Source: Mucilaginibacter sp.
Lineage (GTDB): Bacteria > Bacteroidota > Bacteroidia > Sphingobacteriales > Sphingobacteriaceae
DNA length: 49,161 bases
Assembly: GCF_028288225.1 (NCBI RefSeq)
Contig: NZ_JAQBOC010000062.1
Coordinates: 122,265-171,425, forward strand
Direction: 5' to 3'
Shown piece after piece: positions 34,392 to 42,827 of the stretch (its first letter is position 1; every line of letters begins with the position of its first letter). Under the pieces are notes generated by a model. The model searched no databases. It was not told where the DNA came from and saw only the letters and a program-made list of their open reading frames with translations. The position numbers and the translations under genes are program-made.

Positions 34392-35984
34392 TCAGTTTTT
34401 CTTTATCTCATGAAAATCCTCTTCGGTATTTATTTCCCAGATATTCTTTTTTGATTTTTCGCCTGTAATTATATTATTTACAGCAGTAATAGCGGTAAGC
34501 ATTGAATGATCCTGGTTGTTGTATTTATGCATCCCGTTGCGGCCAATTAAAAACAAATTCTCCAATTGGTTTGTAAAATCACTTACTACGCCAAATTCAG
34601 AATAAGAGCCAAAGTAAGCCGGGTAGGTTTTGGGAATCCGGATTATCGTTTTATCAATAACTTCATCCCGGTCAATAATATCAATTTGATGAAGCTCATC
34701 AATCGCAAATTGAATAAAATCAGGGTCATTCATCTCCCATAGCTCATCGCCTTCATTACAAAAGTACTCAAGGCCGATCCAAATTTTTCCAGGGCTTGCA
34801 ACCATATAAGGAGACCAATTATTATAGATCTGCAGTCGCCCGATCTTTACATCTTTTTCCTGGATATAGATCCAGTTGTCAGGTACCAGCCCATCTGCAG
34901 TAGCAATATTGGTTTCGTTTTTTATTTTAAGTTTATTAAGCAGCAATCCAACAGTTATAAAATCCCGGTATTGCAAGTTCAGCGCAACATTTTTAACTGT
35001 TTCAGGCACCTTATCTCCCATTGCTGCAACCAAGTCTTTAACAGGCATTGTTGAAAAATAATAATCACCTTTTATTACATTTTTCGCATTGGCTGTATGA
35101 TCGAAATAGCTTAGTTCACAAACCTTATTTTCAGAAATATCAAGACCTATAACATCACTGTTTTTAATAATTACAGCTCCTTTTTCCTCAACAAGCCGGG
35201 CCACTGTTTCCCACATTTGGCCGGGCCCTAGCTTTGGATACAAAAACTGTTCAATTAAGCTGGTATCGGTGTGTTTCTGCTCAATTGTTTTATCCTTCAG
35301 GAAAACTGATTTTAGTGCATGGAGCATTGCTCTTGAAACAGATAATTCTTTAACCCGCTGGGCTCCCCAGCCAGCTGCAATTTCATTACAGGGAATCCCC
35401 CAAACTTTTTTAGTATAATCTTTGAAAAAGGTTTTATAAAGCTCTGTACCAAACCTGCTTATAAAAAAGTCTTCAAGCGTTTTGATGTTCTTTACACGGA
35501 ATATTTTAACCCATAAATAGGTAAATGCAATTTTAATGATCCTGATCACCCCAAGGTTTTGTACTGTTTTACTGTTCAGCGTAATCGGGTAATCAAAGAA
35601 TTTTTTTAGAAAAAAGATCCTTGACAGCCTTTTTCTGATCAGCATTACCTCGTCTGATTTTTCAGGATCTGGCCCGGTTGCCGAAAGTTTTACTGTTGTC
35701 TTTCTGTTGTGATAATTAATATCTTCCACAGTATCATCCTTCGATTCAGACCCCTGTAAAGGCAAAATGTTTTGCCACCATTTCATTATCAGGTCTGATT
35801 TTGAAAAAAAACGATGCCCGCCAATATCCATCCTGTTCCCATTGTGAACAACGGTTTTAGAAAGCCCCCCTATATCATTTGTTTTTTCAATAATTATTGG
35901 CTTAATATCTGTTTTAGTAACAAGCTCATATGCAGCAGTTAACCCGGCGGGACCAGCACCAATAATTATTGCGATTTTACTCAT
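34392..35984 (-). CDS. FAD-dependent amine oxidoreductase/UDP-galactopyranose mutase-like
   Basis: The 530-residue protein has the Rossmann FAD motif IIGAGPAGLTAAYEL and IIIEKTNDIGGLSKTVVHNG, then GGHRFFSKSDL and a C-terminal LFLIGRNGMHKYNNQDHSML that closes the FAD site. This group resembles protoporphyrinogen oxidase and UGM and is often found in polysaccharide loci. Next to a GT-C-like protein and an epimerase relic, a role in cell-surface sugar synthesis is plausible (inference). Confidence 0.88.
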   Translation of the reverse strand: MSKIAIIIGAGPAGLTAAYELVTKTDIKPIIIEKTNDIGGLSKTVVHNGNRMDIGGHRFFSKSDLIMKWWQNILPLQGSESKDDTVEDINYHNRKTTVKLSATGPDPEKSDEVMLIRKRLSRIFFLKKFFDYPITLNSKTVQNLGVIRIIKIAFTYLWVKIFRVKNIKTLEDFFISRFGTELYKTFFKDYTKKVWGIPCNEIAAGWGAQRVKELSVSRAMLHALKSVFLKDKTIEQKHTDTSLIEQFLYPKLGPGQMWETVARLVEEKGAVIIKNSDVIGLDISENKVCELSYFDHTANAKNVIKGDYYFSTMPVKDLVAAMGDKVPETVKNVALNLQYRDFITVGLLLNKLKIKNETNIATADGLVPDNWIYIQEKDVKIGRLQIYNNWSPYMVASPGKIWIGLEYFCNEGDELWEMNDPDFIQFAIDELHQIDIIDRDEVIDKTIIRIPKTYPAYFGSYSEFGVVSDFTNQLENLFLIGRNGMHKYNNQDHSMLTAITAVNNIITGEKSKKNIWEINTEEDFHEIKKN

Positions 35985-36164
35985 ATTAATACAGTTACGG
36001 CGGAATTACCCGTGCTGTGAAAAATTAAATTACCAGCAATCTACGTTATATTTACATTAAAGACAGGAGATTTTCAAACCAATTGATGTGTAAACTGCTT
36101 AAAGTGACACTCAATTGCTTTTACCTTAATAATTAACCTTATAGTATAAAAAACAACTTAAAAA

Positions 36165-36281
36165 TCAATATTGCATTGCCTCTTTTACAGCCCGATCCGT
36201 TTTTTTAGGATTAAAGCCCAACTCCTCTCTTGATTTTGTTAAATCAAAATCCTGCTGTAATCTTGAAAACATAGCAATGTC
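36165..36281 (-). pseudogene. NAD-dependent epimerase/dehydratase, C-terminal relic
   Basis: On the minus strand the frame ending at the stop 36165-36167 reads SREELGFNPKKTDRAVKEAM near its end, the usual C-terminus of extended SDR epimerases (a helix before SREELGF, then the last helix). Nothing of the N-terminal Rossmann part is present upstream. The open frame runs directly into the degenerate repeat, where homology stops. Confidence 0.7.
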
Positions 36282-36320
36282 TTTAAGACTTACGACTAAA
36301 GACTGTTGACTTAACACAAG
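36276..36320. repeat. Word-like degenerate repeat (agtctttaagac type)
   Basis: Variants of gtctttaagacttac, gactaaagact and gttgacttaa follow each other. It replaces the N-terminal part of the epimerase relic and resembles in style the arrays at 4018-4186 and 16955-17015. Confidence 0.45.
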
Positions 36321-36382
36321 TGGTCAAACTACAAACCCAGACTCTTTTATATCTTTATATTCGTACCTGTTGAGGCTGTATT

Positions 36383-36964
36383 ATGAGTAAAGAAAGACTT
36401 ATTGAATTTTTGCGGAACGAAAATCATATCCCAACTGTGGTAAGAACAGCGATTGCTGATAATTTTAACAGCAGGATCATTTCAAAAAACCAGTTCCTGC
36501 TTACAGAAGGCAAGATCAGCAATGAGTACCTGTTCATGGAAAAGGGTTACCTGCGGGCATTTGCGCATGATACCGAGGGCAACGAGGTGACCACAAATTT
36601 TTACTGTCCTGGCAGGGTTATATTTGAAGTGTCTTCCTTTTTCAATCGCACCCGCTCAAAAGAAAACATCCAGGCGCTTACTGATTGTGAAGGCTGGTAT
36701 ATTACTTATGAGCAGTTGAACAGTCTTTTCCACGCGCTGCCCGAATTCCGTGAGTTTGGCAGGGCGATGCTGGTTAATGGTTTTACAGAACTCAAAGCAC
36801 GGATGCTGAGCTTGATCACTGAAACTGCGGAAGAGCGCTACCAACACCTGTTAAAAACCAGCCCTGAAATTTTTCAGCATGCCCCATTAAAAAATATTGC
36901 TTCTTACCTTGGTATTACGGATACATCGTTAAGCAGGATCAGGAAGGATTTGGCGCGAAAATAG
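36383..36964 (+). CDS. Crp/Fnr family transcriptional regulator
   Basis: The 193-residue protein has a cyclic-nucleotide-binding-like domain (FLLTEGKISNEYLFMEKGYL, NEVTTNFYCPGRVIF) and a C-terminal helix-turn-helix (APLKNIASYLGITDTSLSRI). It lacks Fe-S cysteines and most phosphate-binding residues of a CAP cNMP pocket, so a cAMP response is doubtful. It precedes a membrane protein gene on the same strand with a 254-bp gap. Confidence 0.9.
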   Translation: MSKERLIEFLRNENHIPTVVRTAIADNFNSRIISKNQFLLTEGKISNEYLFMEKGYLRAFAHDTEGNEVTTNFYCPGRVIFEVSSFFNRTRSKENIQALTDCEGWYITYEQLNSLFHALPEFREFGRAMLVNGFTELKARMLSLITETAEERYQHLLKTSPEIFQHAPLKNIASYLGITDTSLSRIRKDLARK

Positions 36965-36988
36965 TAACCCCGGGCATCCGTTTAATTC

Positions 36989-37107
36989 CGCAGGCCTTCG
37001 ACCTGCGCTGGCGTATTACGACCTTTCAGGCCTTTTGGCATTATATTAGAACCACAAGCACCCAGCCCCGAAGGGTGACATACAATAGCGCCGATCGAAG
37101 GCCTGCG
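36989..37107. repeat. Inverted repeat with REP-like core
   Basis: cgcaggccttcga at 36989-37001 and tcgaaggcctgcg at 37095-37107 are exact complements 93 bp apart. The interval contains cccagccccgaagggtgaca, a small GC-rich palindromic core typical of dispersed Bacteroidota repeats. No frame is present. Confidence 0.65.
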
Positions 37108-37218
37108 ACAGAAGCATGCGAGTTGTTAAAGAAAACGATTATCAAAGCGCTTATTTCTTGTCATTTGGCAAGAAGCCGTTGTGTTTATTGCAGTTCCTTT
37201 GTTTTATAAAGTAAACAA

Positions 37219-37887
37219 ATGGAACACGTACCAATTTATATCAGCATCGTATTTGTACTCACCACGGTTCTTACTGTCGCACTGTTGTACAAGGCCACCA
37301 ACTATTCAAAACCAGTGATCATAGCCGCAATGCTGTGGCTGGCGCTCCAGGCTGTTGTAAGCCTGTCCGGATTTTATACCGTTACTAATGTAACCCCGCC
37401 AAGGTTTACATTATTGCTGATGCCGCCGGTTATCTTCATAACTGTATTATTTTTTACAAAAAAAGGAAAGCTAACTACCGATGGCTTCGATGTAAAAACA
37501 TTAACCCTGCTTCACATCGTTAGGATCCCGGTTGAGCTTACTTTATATTGGTTATACCTGCATAAAGCTGTGCCCGGAATAATTACTTTTGAAGGCCGGA
37601 ACTTTGATATCCTTTGCGGACTAACCGCACCTCTTATTTACTATTTTGGGTACATTAAAAATGCGCTGAGCAGAAAGATAATAATAGCCTGGAATATCGC
37701 ATGTCTGCTACTCCTGACAAATGTTGTTATCACGGCAGTGTTATCGGCACCATTTCCTTTTCAAAAGTTCGGGTCCGATCAGCCCAATATTGCGCTGTTT
37801 TATTTTCCGTTTATATGGCTGCCTTGTTTTATTGTACCCACAGTGTTGTTTGCGCATCTAACATCGATAAGAAGGTTGATGAAATAA
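37219..37887 (+). CDS. Hypothetical integral membrane protein
   Basis: The 222-residue protein has seven predicted membrane helices (for example YISIVFVLTTVLTVALLY, VIIAAMLWLALQAVVSL) and small loops. It has no signal peptide and ends RRLMK. I do not recognise a named family. The Crp/Fnr gene upstream may regulate it (inference from context). Confidence 0.75.
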   Translation: MEHVPIYISIVFVLTTVLTVALLYKATNYSKPVIIAAMLWLALQAVVSLSGFYTVTNVTPPRFTLLLMPPVIFITVLFFTKKGKLTTDGFDVKTLTLLHIVRIPVELTLYWLYLHKAVPGIITFEGRNFDILCGLTAPLIYYFGYIKNALSRKIIIAWNIACLLLLTNVVITAVLSAPFPFQKFGSDQPNIALFYFPFIWLPCFIVPTVLFAHLTSIRRLMK

Positions 37888-37910
37888 AAAGGATATCAGG
37901 AACGCGCTCT

Positions 37911-38321
37911 TTATAAGATCTGGTTAAACTCCAGCCGCTCGCCGTCAGGACCTAAAATATTAAAGTATTTACATCCGTTTTTCCAAAACGGGAGAAAAAC
38001 CGGCGCATCTTCAATGATGCGAAATGAGGCGTTATTCAATTCGGTGAACGCTAAATCAATATCATCCACATCAAAAGCCACATGATCTACATGGCCGTTT
38101 GCCCGGTTTTTTATTTCATCGAGGGCGGTGTCCGGGAGCTGGTAAATTTCAATAATCATTTCTCCCCTTTGCATCATTGCCATTTTACCCCTGCCGCCGT
38201 TATAATCATACCCGGATGCCATTACATTTTCAAATCCCAGTTTCTTATAAAACATTTCTGACCTGTTTAAATCAGTTACAGGGATTCCTATATGCTGGAT
38301 ATGGTTGATATTAAAGTTCAT
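37911..38321 (-). CDS. VOC/glyoxalase superfamily protein
   Basis: The 136-residue protein has paired beta-alpha-beta-beta-beta modules: HIQHIGIPVTDLNRSEMFYK (metal His near residue 11), a central VDHVAFDVDDIDLAF and a C-terminal FNILGPDGERLEFNQ with Glu. It binds a metal in the pattern of glyoxalase/bleomycin resistance proteins; the substrate is not predictable. It is convergent with the membrane protein. Confidence 0.88.
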   Translation of the reverse strand: MNFNINHIQHIGIPVTDLNRSEMFYKKLGFENVMASGYDYNGGRGKMAMMQRGEMIIEIYQLPDTALDEIKNRANGHVDHVAFDVDDIDLAFTELNNASFRIIEDAPVFLPFWKNGCKYFNILGPDGERLEFNQIL

Positions 38322-38397
38322 AAAATGATATATGGTTGGCCTTACTTATTGAAATGATTGGTGTTTGATCTAAAATAAAGGTGGCTATTTATAAAAT

Positions 38398-38433
38398 AGC
38401 AAAGCCTTCAGGTTTTCATCTAAAGGCTTTGCT
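38398..38433 (-). terminator. Terminator of the M1 peptidase gene
   Basis: agcaaagcctt at 38398-38408 and aaggctttgct at 38423-38433 pair perfectly over 11 bp around a 14-base loop. On the minus strand it lies 25 bases after the peptidase stop and is followed by attttat. Confidence 0.7.
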
Positions 38434-38457
38434 GACATTATTTATTGGGTGCAATAT

Positions 38458-40317
38458 TTAATTCGCCGTCCAGGTATTATTTTTCATATCCGCATCTACA
38501 AAGATGCCACCATCCAGCGTTATTGATTTTACATCTTTTGAGGTCTTGATCTTTACCGAAATAGCTTTCTGATCCTTTTCCCAAACTATCGGGGTTTGGT
38601 GGAAACTATCGGTTGTGCCATCGACACAGGTTACTATAGCATCAAACGGAACAGCAAAACCGCCAATGTTTTTTATCGATAAGGTATAACCGCTGCTGGT
38701 TTTCTCCGCTTTTTCCAGGTTCAGATCGATATAATAGGGCGTATAAAACCAGTTATAAAAGAACCAGTCCAATTTTTTGCCCGATCCGCTTTTCATGGAG
38801 TTAAAATAATCCCATGGGATAGGGTGCTTGCCATTCCAGTTGTTCATATAGGTATGCAGGGCCTTTTTAAACAGCTCATCGCCCAGCATGTCCTTCAAAG
38901 CTAGGTAGCTTAATGACGGTTTGCCATAGGCATTATTCCCTCCACCAAAAGTTACATCAGGCGAAGGCGTAATTATCGGCATTTCCTTTTCGTGCGGGCC
39001 ATGCGTCCACCTGTTAACGCGGAACTGCTTATAAAACTCGTCGGCTACTTTTTTGCCTTTTTCAGCAGTTCCTATCAATAATTCAAAGGTTGTTGCCCAG
39101 CCTTCATCCATAAACGCGTAGCGGCTTTCGTTGGTGCCCATATAAAACGGAAAATAAGTATGCGCTATCTCATGATCCTGCACTAATTGGGCAAAAGTCA
39201 GGTCTTTTTCATGACTATCATTCACCATCATCGGGTATTCCATGTCGGCATAACCCTGAAATGACGTAGTTTTCGGGAACGGGTAAGGAATGCCCGGCAA
39301 GTTATGCGAAAACCAGTCCAAAGAATTATGCGCAAATTTAACATATTGGTGGAAATCGTTTGAGCTGTCAGGGAACGCCGCCTGTATGCTGGTGCGGCGT
39401 TGAGCTTTGTCGTCAACAATAACGCTTGCTGCGTCCCAGTTGTAGTGGTCGCTTACACCCAGGGTCACATCAGAAATATTTGTTGAGGTCCATTCCCACG
39501 TGTTGGTTGCATTTTGCGCGGTGATGTTTTTATTAGCCAAGTCCTGTGCGGTGGCAACATGTATGGTTGAATCGCTGGTCATGGATGTTTGCAGGCGTTT
39601 AGCAAACTCAGGTTGTAAAACCTCGCCTGGGTTTTGCAAAGTTCCGGTTGCCCACACCAGATAATTTTTGGGAACGGTTACGCTCAGCTGATAATCATTA
39701 AAATCGTTATAAAACTCCAGCCCACCGGTATGCGGCTGCACATCCCATCCTTTATAATCATCATAAACCGATACCCTTGGGTAAAAATAAGCCAGGAAAT
39801 AGCTTGTAGAATCAATTGCACCATCGCGCCCGCGCCCGGCAGACAATTGATAATGCCACTTGATGTTCATTTTCAACGAATCGTGCGGCATCAATGGCGA
39901 TTTTAAATCAACCATTTGATTGGTGGTTATCCCTTTATCGTTGTCCCAGTCGGCTTTGGCACCATTTATCTTTATATCATCAACCATTATCCCCAGAGCA
40001 GCATTAGCAGCGGTTGGGGTCCTTCCACGGTGAACGTTTACAATCAGCTTCATATTCAAACTGCGCAGCGTATCCGGGCTGTTATTAAAATAAGTTATGT
40101 CTTCAACCCCACTAATGGTTTTATTTGGCGGTGCCATGCTTACCGAAATATTATAACGCCCGTGGTTTTCCCAGTATTTTTTGCCTGGTTTGCCGTTTTC
40201 CGCCCGGGTGCCTTTTTCATAGGCTTGCTTTATTTCGGGTGGCATTGTTAGCGTTTGCGCACTGGTCTGCAATAATGCCAGGAAAAAAATGGCGAAGAAA
40301 GAAATTGATTTTAACAT
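38458..40317 (-). CDS. Secreted M1 family aminopeptidase
   Basis: The 619-residue protein has a signal peptide (MLKSISFFAIFFLALLQTSAQ), an N-terminal beta saddle (about 40-320) and the gluzincin site HEIAH (residues 382-386) with the third ligand Glu405 in FMDEGWAT. The GAMEN exopeptidase motif is not obvious (DMEYPMM takes the place). It is a zinc peptidase for periplasmic or surface peptides. Confidence 0.92.
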   Translation of the reverse strand: MLKSISFFAIFFLALLQTSAQTLTMPPEIKQAYEKGTRAENGKPGKKYWENHGRYNISVSMAPPNKTISGVEDITYFNNSPDTLRSLNMKLIVNVHRGRTPTAANAALGIMVDDIKINGAKADWDNDKGITTNQMVDLKSPLMPHDSLKMNIKWHYQLSAGRGRDGAIDSTSYFLAYFYPRVSVYDDYKGWDVQPHTGGLEFYNDFNDYQLSVTVPKNYLVWATGTLQNPGEVLQPEFAKRLQTSMTSDSTIHVATAQDLANKNITAQNATNTWEWTSTNISDVTLGVSDHYNWDAASVIVDDKAQRRTSIQAAFPDSSNDFHQYVKFAHNSLDWFSHNLPGIPYPFPKTTSFQGYADMEYPMMVNDSHEKDLTFAQLVQDHEIAHTYFPFYMGTNESRYAFMDEGWATTFELLIGTAEKGKKVADEFYKQFRVNRWTHGPHEKEMPIITPSPDVTFGGGNNAYGKPSLSYLALKDMLGDELFKKALHTYMNNWNGKHPIPWDYFNSMKSGSGKKLDWFFYNWFYTPYYIDLNLEKAEKTSSGYTLSIKNIGGFAVPFDAIVTCVDGTTDSFHQTPIVWEKDQKAISVKIKTSKDVKSITLDGGIFVDADMKNNTWTAN

Positions 40318-40711
40318 GTGTGATATTTTTGGTGGACGGTATAGCCAAATCTATAAATTTATATTCATTGTTTGGCAAGAGTAACGGCTTAGTTCTCCTT
40401 CAAGTATCAGGATGGTTGCGTAAGTATGAAGCCCTTATTTTGGAAACTATTACAACAGTCACAAGCCCGGAACAGCCCAACTGGCTTTTATCATACTAAC
40501 AGGCGTAATTATTTTGGTTGGGGTGGCGTATTTGGTGATGGTGATTTATGATATTCCTGTTCGGAGGTATTTAAGTGAACCGGGAAAAAGAGGATTGTAG
40601 GAAATGAGGGTTGATTTTTTAACTCGATAAGCCCAGTTTTGAAAAGGGCAACGGGAAGCGTTTCAAACTATTTGATTATATCTGACCGCTTATGACTCAT
40701 TTGTTTTTTAT
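40318..40711. other. 394-bp gap with an acyltransferase relic
   Basis: The gap contains the C-terminal acyltransferase relic (40430-40600) and the tail region of the AraC gene. No other gene or strong hairpin is seen. Confidence 0.5.
40430..40600 (+). pseudogene. Acyltransferase, C-terminal relic
   Basis: A plus-strand frame after a stop at 40427-40429 reads a hydrophobic helix (AQLAFIILTGVIILVGVAYL) and then IYDIPVRRYLSEPGKRGL to the stop at 40598-40600. The last helix followed by YDxPVRRYL resembles the end of acyltransferase-3 type membrane proteins. There is no start codon or N-terminal part, so it is a truncated remnant. Confidence 0.55.
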
Positions 40712-41518
40712 TTACACCATTGATGGCGCTAAACCAAATAGCTTTTTAAAAGCTACAAAGAAATGCGCGTAATCCTTGAACCCAACCTCCAGGTATACTT
40801 CCGAGGCCCTGATCTTTTTTTCTTTTAAGAGATAATGCGCGTCTTCAAGCCTTTTTTGTAATAACCAACGGCTTGGTGTTGTATGGTATATTTTTTCAAA
40901 ATCACGCTTAAAGGTCGAGAGGCTCCTGCCGGTAAGATACGCAAAGTGCTGAAGGTCGCCGTTGTATTGATAATGCTCATTCATATAAGCCTGGAGATCT
41001 ATTTTGCCCGGCTCACCGAAATCAAACAGCAAATTCCTTAATTCCGGGTTAACATCCAGGAAAATCAGTACCGCTTCCTTTATTTTTACCTTGACTAATT
41101 CGCCATCCATGTGCTGGCTATGTTCAAGATAAGGTAAAAGAGAATCGATGTAATTCCTAAAAAGGTGGTTGGGCTTTAATAGAAAAACATTATCGTGATG
41201 GTGACCGGCAGCAGTTATGCCGCGCCGGAATTGGTCTTTTAATTCCAGCAAAGTGTCGTGATCAATACAGATAGAGATGGAGCGGTATTCACCGCCCTGC
41301 GGAGGCTGCTTCACAAACTTGCTCAACCGGTTCTTAATAGCAAAACGAAAGTCGCCCGCTTTAAACCGATGGGACTTGCCACCAAAATGCACTTCGGAGG
41401 TGCCCGAAATAATATAGTCAACCACATGCTGCCGGATAAAAAGTTCACCTTCCACCATTCTTTTTGAAACGCAGGAATAAACGATTTGCGGTAAACGCGG
41501 ATTGGTGGTATTAGCCAT
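40712..41518 (-). CDS. AraC family transcriptional regulator (copy 2)
   Basis: The 268-residue protein is a close paralogue of 3180-3986 along its whole length: YIISGTSEVHFGGKSHRFKA in the ligand domain and LTGRSLSTFKRDFEKIYHTT and VGFKDYAHFFVAFKKLFGLA in the DNA-binding part. The two recognition helices are almost the same, which agrees with the matching operators. It follows an SDR gene on the same strand, 75 bp apart. Confidence 0.92.
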   Translation of the reverse strand: MANTTNPRLPQIVYSCVSKRMVEGELFIRQHVVDYIISGTSEVHFGGKSHRFKAGDFRFAIKNRLSKFVKQPPQGGEYRSISICIDHDTLLELKDQFRRGITAAGHHHDNVFLLKPNHLFRNYIDSLLPYLEHSQHMDGELVKVKIKEAVLIFLDVNPELRNLLFDFGEPGKIDLQAYMNEHYQYNGDLQHFAYLTGRSLSTFKRDFEKIYHTTPSRWLLQKRLEDAHYLLKEKKIRASEVYLEVGFKDYAHFFVAFKKLFGLAPSMV

Positions 41519-41593
41519 ATGATCAAATATACGGGAACAGCGCTAATGTACAAATTGCATCAGCCCTTTTTTGAACCGGAATTTAATTCCTGG

Positions 41594-42400
41594 TTATCCT
41601 AAAAATATCGCTGACATTTCTTTTCTTGAAGCTTCTGCACCAATCTGTAAACGTCGTTCATGCATGTCTTTCGAGTCGGCACCGGCCGTATAATGTACCT
41701 GGTCCTTGCCATCGGTTGCTGCTTCATATATTACCTCAGCAATTTCTTCGGCGGTTGAACCGCTGGTGTCAGCATCCATCATACTTGCTACAACCCCCAG
41801 GTAATGATCCATTAATTCTTTATAGGGTTCGGCGGTTGTGACCACCATATTTGATCCAAATTCAGTTCTGATAAATCCCGGCGCAACTGTTTTGATGCCG
41901 ACGCCAAACGCTGCCAATTCATAACTCATTCCCTCAGTCCAGCCTTCCAATCCCCATTTTACCGCGTGGTATAAGCTATCAAACGGAAAAGTGACCAAAC
42001 CAGCAATTGAGCTAATATTGATAAACAAACCATTTTTCTTTTCTCTGAAATGAGGTACAAATGCCTGGGTAACCCGTATAGCCCCAAGCAAATTAGTATT
42101 AAACTGTTTCAGCAATTGCTCATCTGTTACACTTTCCAGCGGGCCCATAGCGCCATAGGCTGCATTGTTAAGCACCACATTTATCTCTCCAAGGGCTATT
42201 GCTGCAGCGGCTGTGCTTTTGATTTCTGCAGGGTTAGTGATATCGAGCGGCAAAACAGTAACCCGTTTCAGGTTGTCAAAATCTTTGCCTTTATCAGGAT
42301 TACGCATAGTGGCGATAACATTCCAGCCTTTGCTGTGAAATAAATGAACAGCTGCTTTTCCCAAACCGCTCGAGGTTCCGGTAATAAATATTGTTTTCAT
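41594..42400 (-). CDS. Short-chain dehydrogenase/reductase (SDR, copy 2)
   Basis: The 268-residue SDR has TGTSSGLGKAAVHLF, NNAAYGAMG, the Ser of NISSIAGLV and the Tyr-Lys pair in YHAVKWGLEGWTEG. It is shorter than copy 1 by about 30 residues. It is the first gene of SDR-AraC cassette 2. The substrate is unknown. Confidence 0.92.
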   Translation of the reverse strand: MKTIFITGTSSGLGKAAVHLFHSKGWNVIATMRNPDKGKDFDNLKRVTVLPLDITNPAEIKSTAAAAIALGEINVVLNNAAYGAMGPLESVTDEQLLKQFNTNLLGAIRVTQAFVPHFREKKNGLFINISSIAGLVTFPFDSLYHAVKWGLEGWTEGMSYELAAFGVGIKTVAPGFIRTEFGSNMVVTTAEPYKELMDHYLGVVASMMDADTSGSTAEEIAEVIYEAATDGKDQVHYTAGADSKDMHERRLQIGAEASRKEMSAIFLG

Positions 42401-42423
42401 GTTTTCTTTCTTTAATTAAAGTA

Positions 42424-42431
42424 CAAAGAAA
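42424..42431 (-). promoter_or_regulatory. -7-like box of cassette 2
   Basis: On the minus strand it reads TTTCTTTG, which departs from TAnnTTTG at the second position. It sits exactly as far from its operator (23 bp) as the consensus box does in cassette 1, which supports it. Confidence 0.45.
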
Positions 42432-42454
42432 GGAGAAATAACAATCTAATGCCT

Positions 42455-42492
42455 TGTTGAAAAGTTCAATTCACATTGTTTAAACGTTCATT
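42455..42492. promoter_or_regulatory. Putative AraC operator, two half-sites with 22-bp period (cassette 2)
   Basis: tgttgaaaagttcaat at 42455-42470 and tgtttaaacgttcatt at 42477-42492 repeat the half-sites of cassette 1 (consensus tgttnaaangytcawt) with the same 22-bp period, 55 bp before the SDR start codon. Confidence 0.7.
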
Positions 42493-42507
42493 TGAAAAAC
42501 GTCTTTA

Positions 42508-42813
42508 CTAGTAAAAGCCTTTAGTAAGGCTTTTTATTTTATGGTCCGGGGCCATAAGTTGACCCGGTTTATTTTGAGCCCGGACAATAATTTCGCTAAC
42601 ATGGGTAATTTTAAATAAAATAAAGCCGTTCTTCCCTGCCAATTGTAAAGTGCTTTGATTCGCTCTTAGCGATTCCAGAACCTTTGCTATACAAAGGTTC
42701 ATTAAAGAGGTAAACAAGGTCGGCCCGCTGTATTCCGCATAGATAAAGATGAGTTTAACACCTAAGGTATAAAGTTCCCGGCCCCGGTACTTCAGAATTT
42801 GAGTGACTTTCAT
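42508..42813 (-). CDS. Hypothetical 101-residue protein
   Basis: I do not recognise this protein. It is mixed alpha/beta, with a hydrophobic KLIFIYAEY and basic ends, no signal peptide, and no Cys pairs. It begins 14 bp after the MBL gene stops, which supports co-transcription. The stop codon lies just before a hairpin (42513-42534) that extends into its last codons. It could be a small regulator, but no named domain is evident. Confidence 0.5.
   Translation of the reverse strand: MKVTQILKYRGRELYTLGVKLIFIYAEYSGPTLFTSLMNLCIAKVLESLRANQSTLQLAGKNGFILFKITHVSEIIVRAQNKPGQLMAPDHKIKSLTKGFY
42513..42534. terminator. Hairpin at the end of the 101-residue gene
   Basis: aaaagcct and aggctttt pair perfectly around ttagta. 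A T-rich tail follows on the plus strand and a shorter one on the minus strand. It overlaps the last codons of the hypothetical gene. Confidence 0.55.
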
Positions 42814-42827
42814 GTTTGGTGTCCGGC

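Larger units (their letters stand above)
35985..36382. other. 398-bp gap with epimerase relic and word-like repeat
   Basis: It holds the C-terminal relic of an NAD-dependent epimerase (36165-36281) and a degenerate repeat of gtctttaagacttacgac-type words (36276-36320). The promoter of the Crp/Fnr gene is probably between 36320 and 36380. Confidence 0.6.

Noticed and set aside
40125..40499. 124-residue plus-strand frame
   Set aside because: Its first half is antisense to the M1 peptidase signal region; its second half lies in another frame than the acyltransferase relic.
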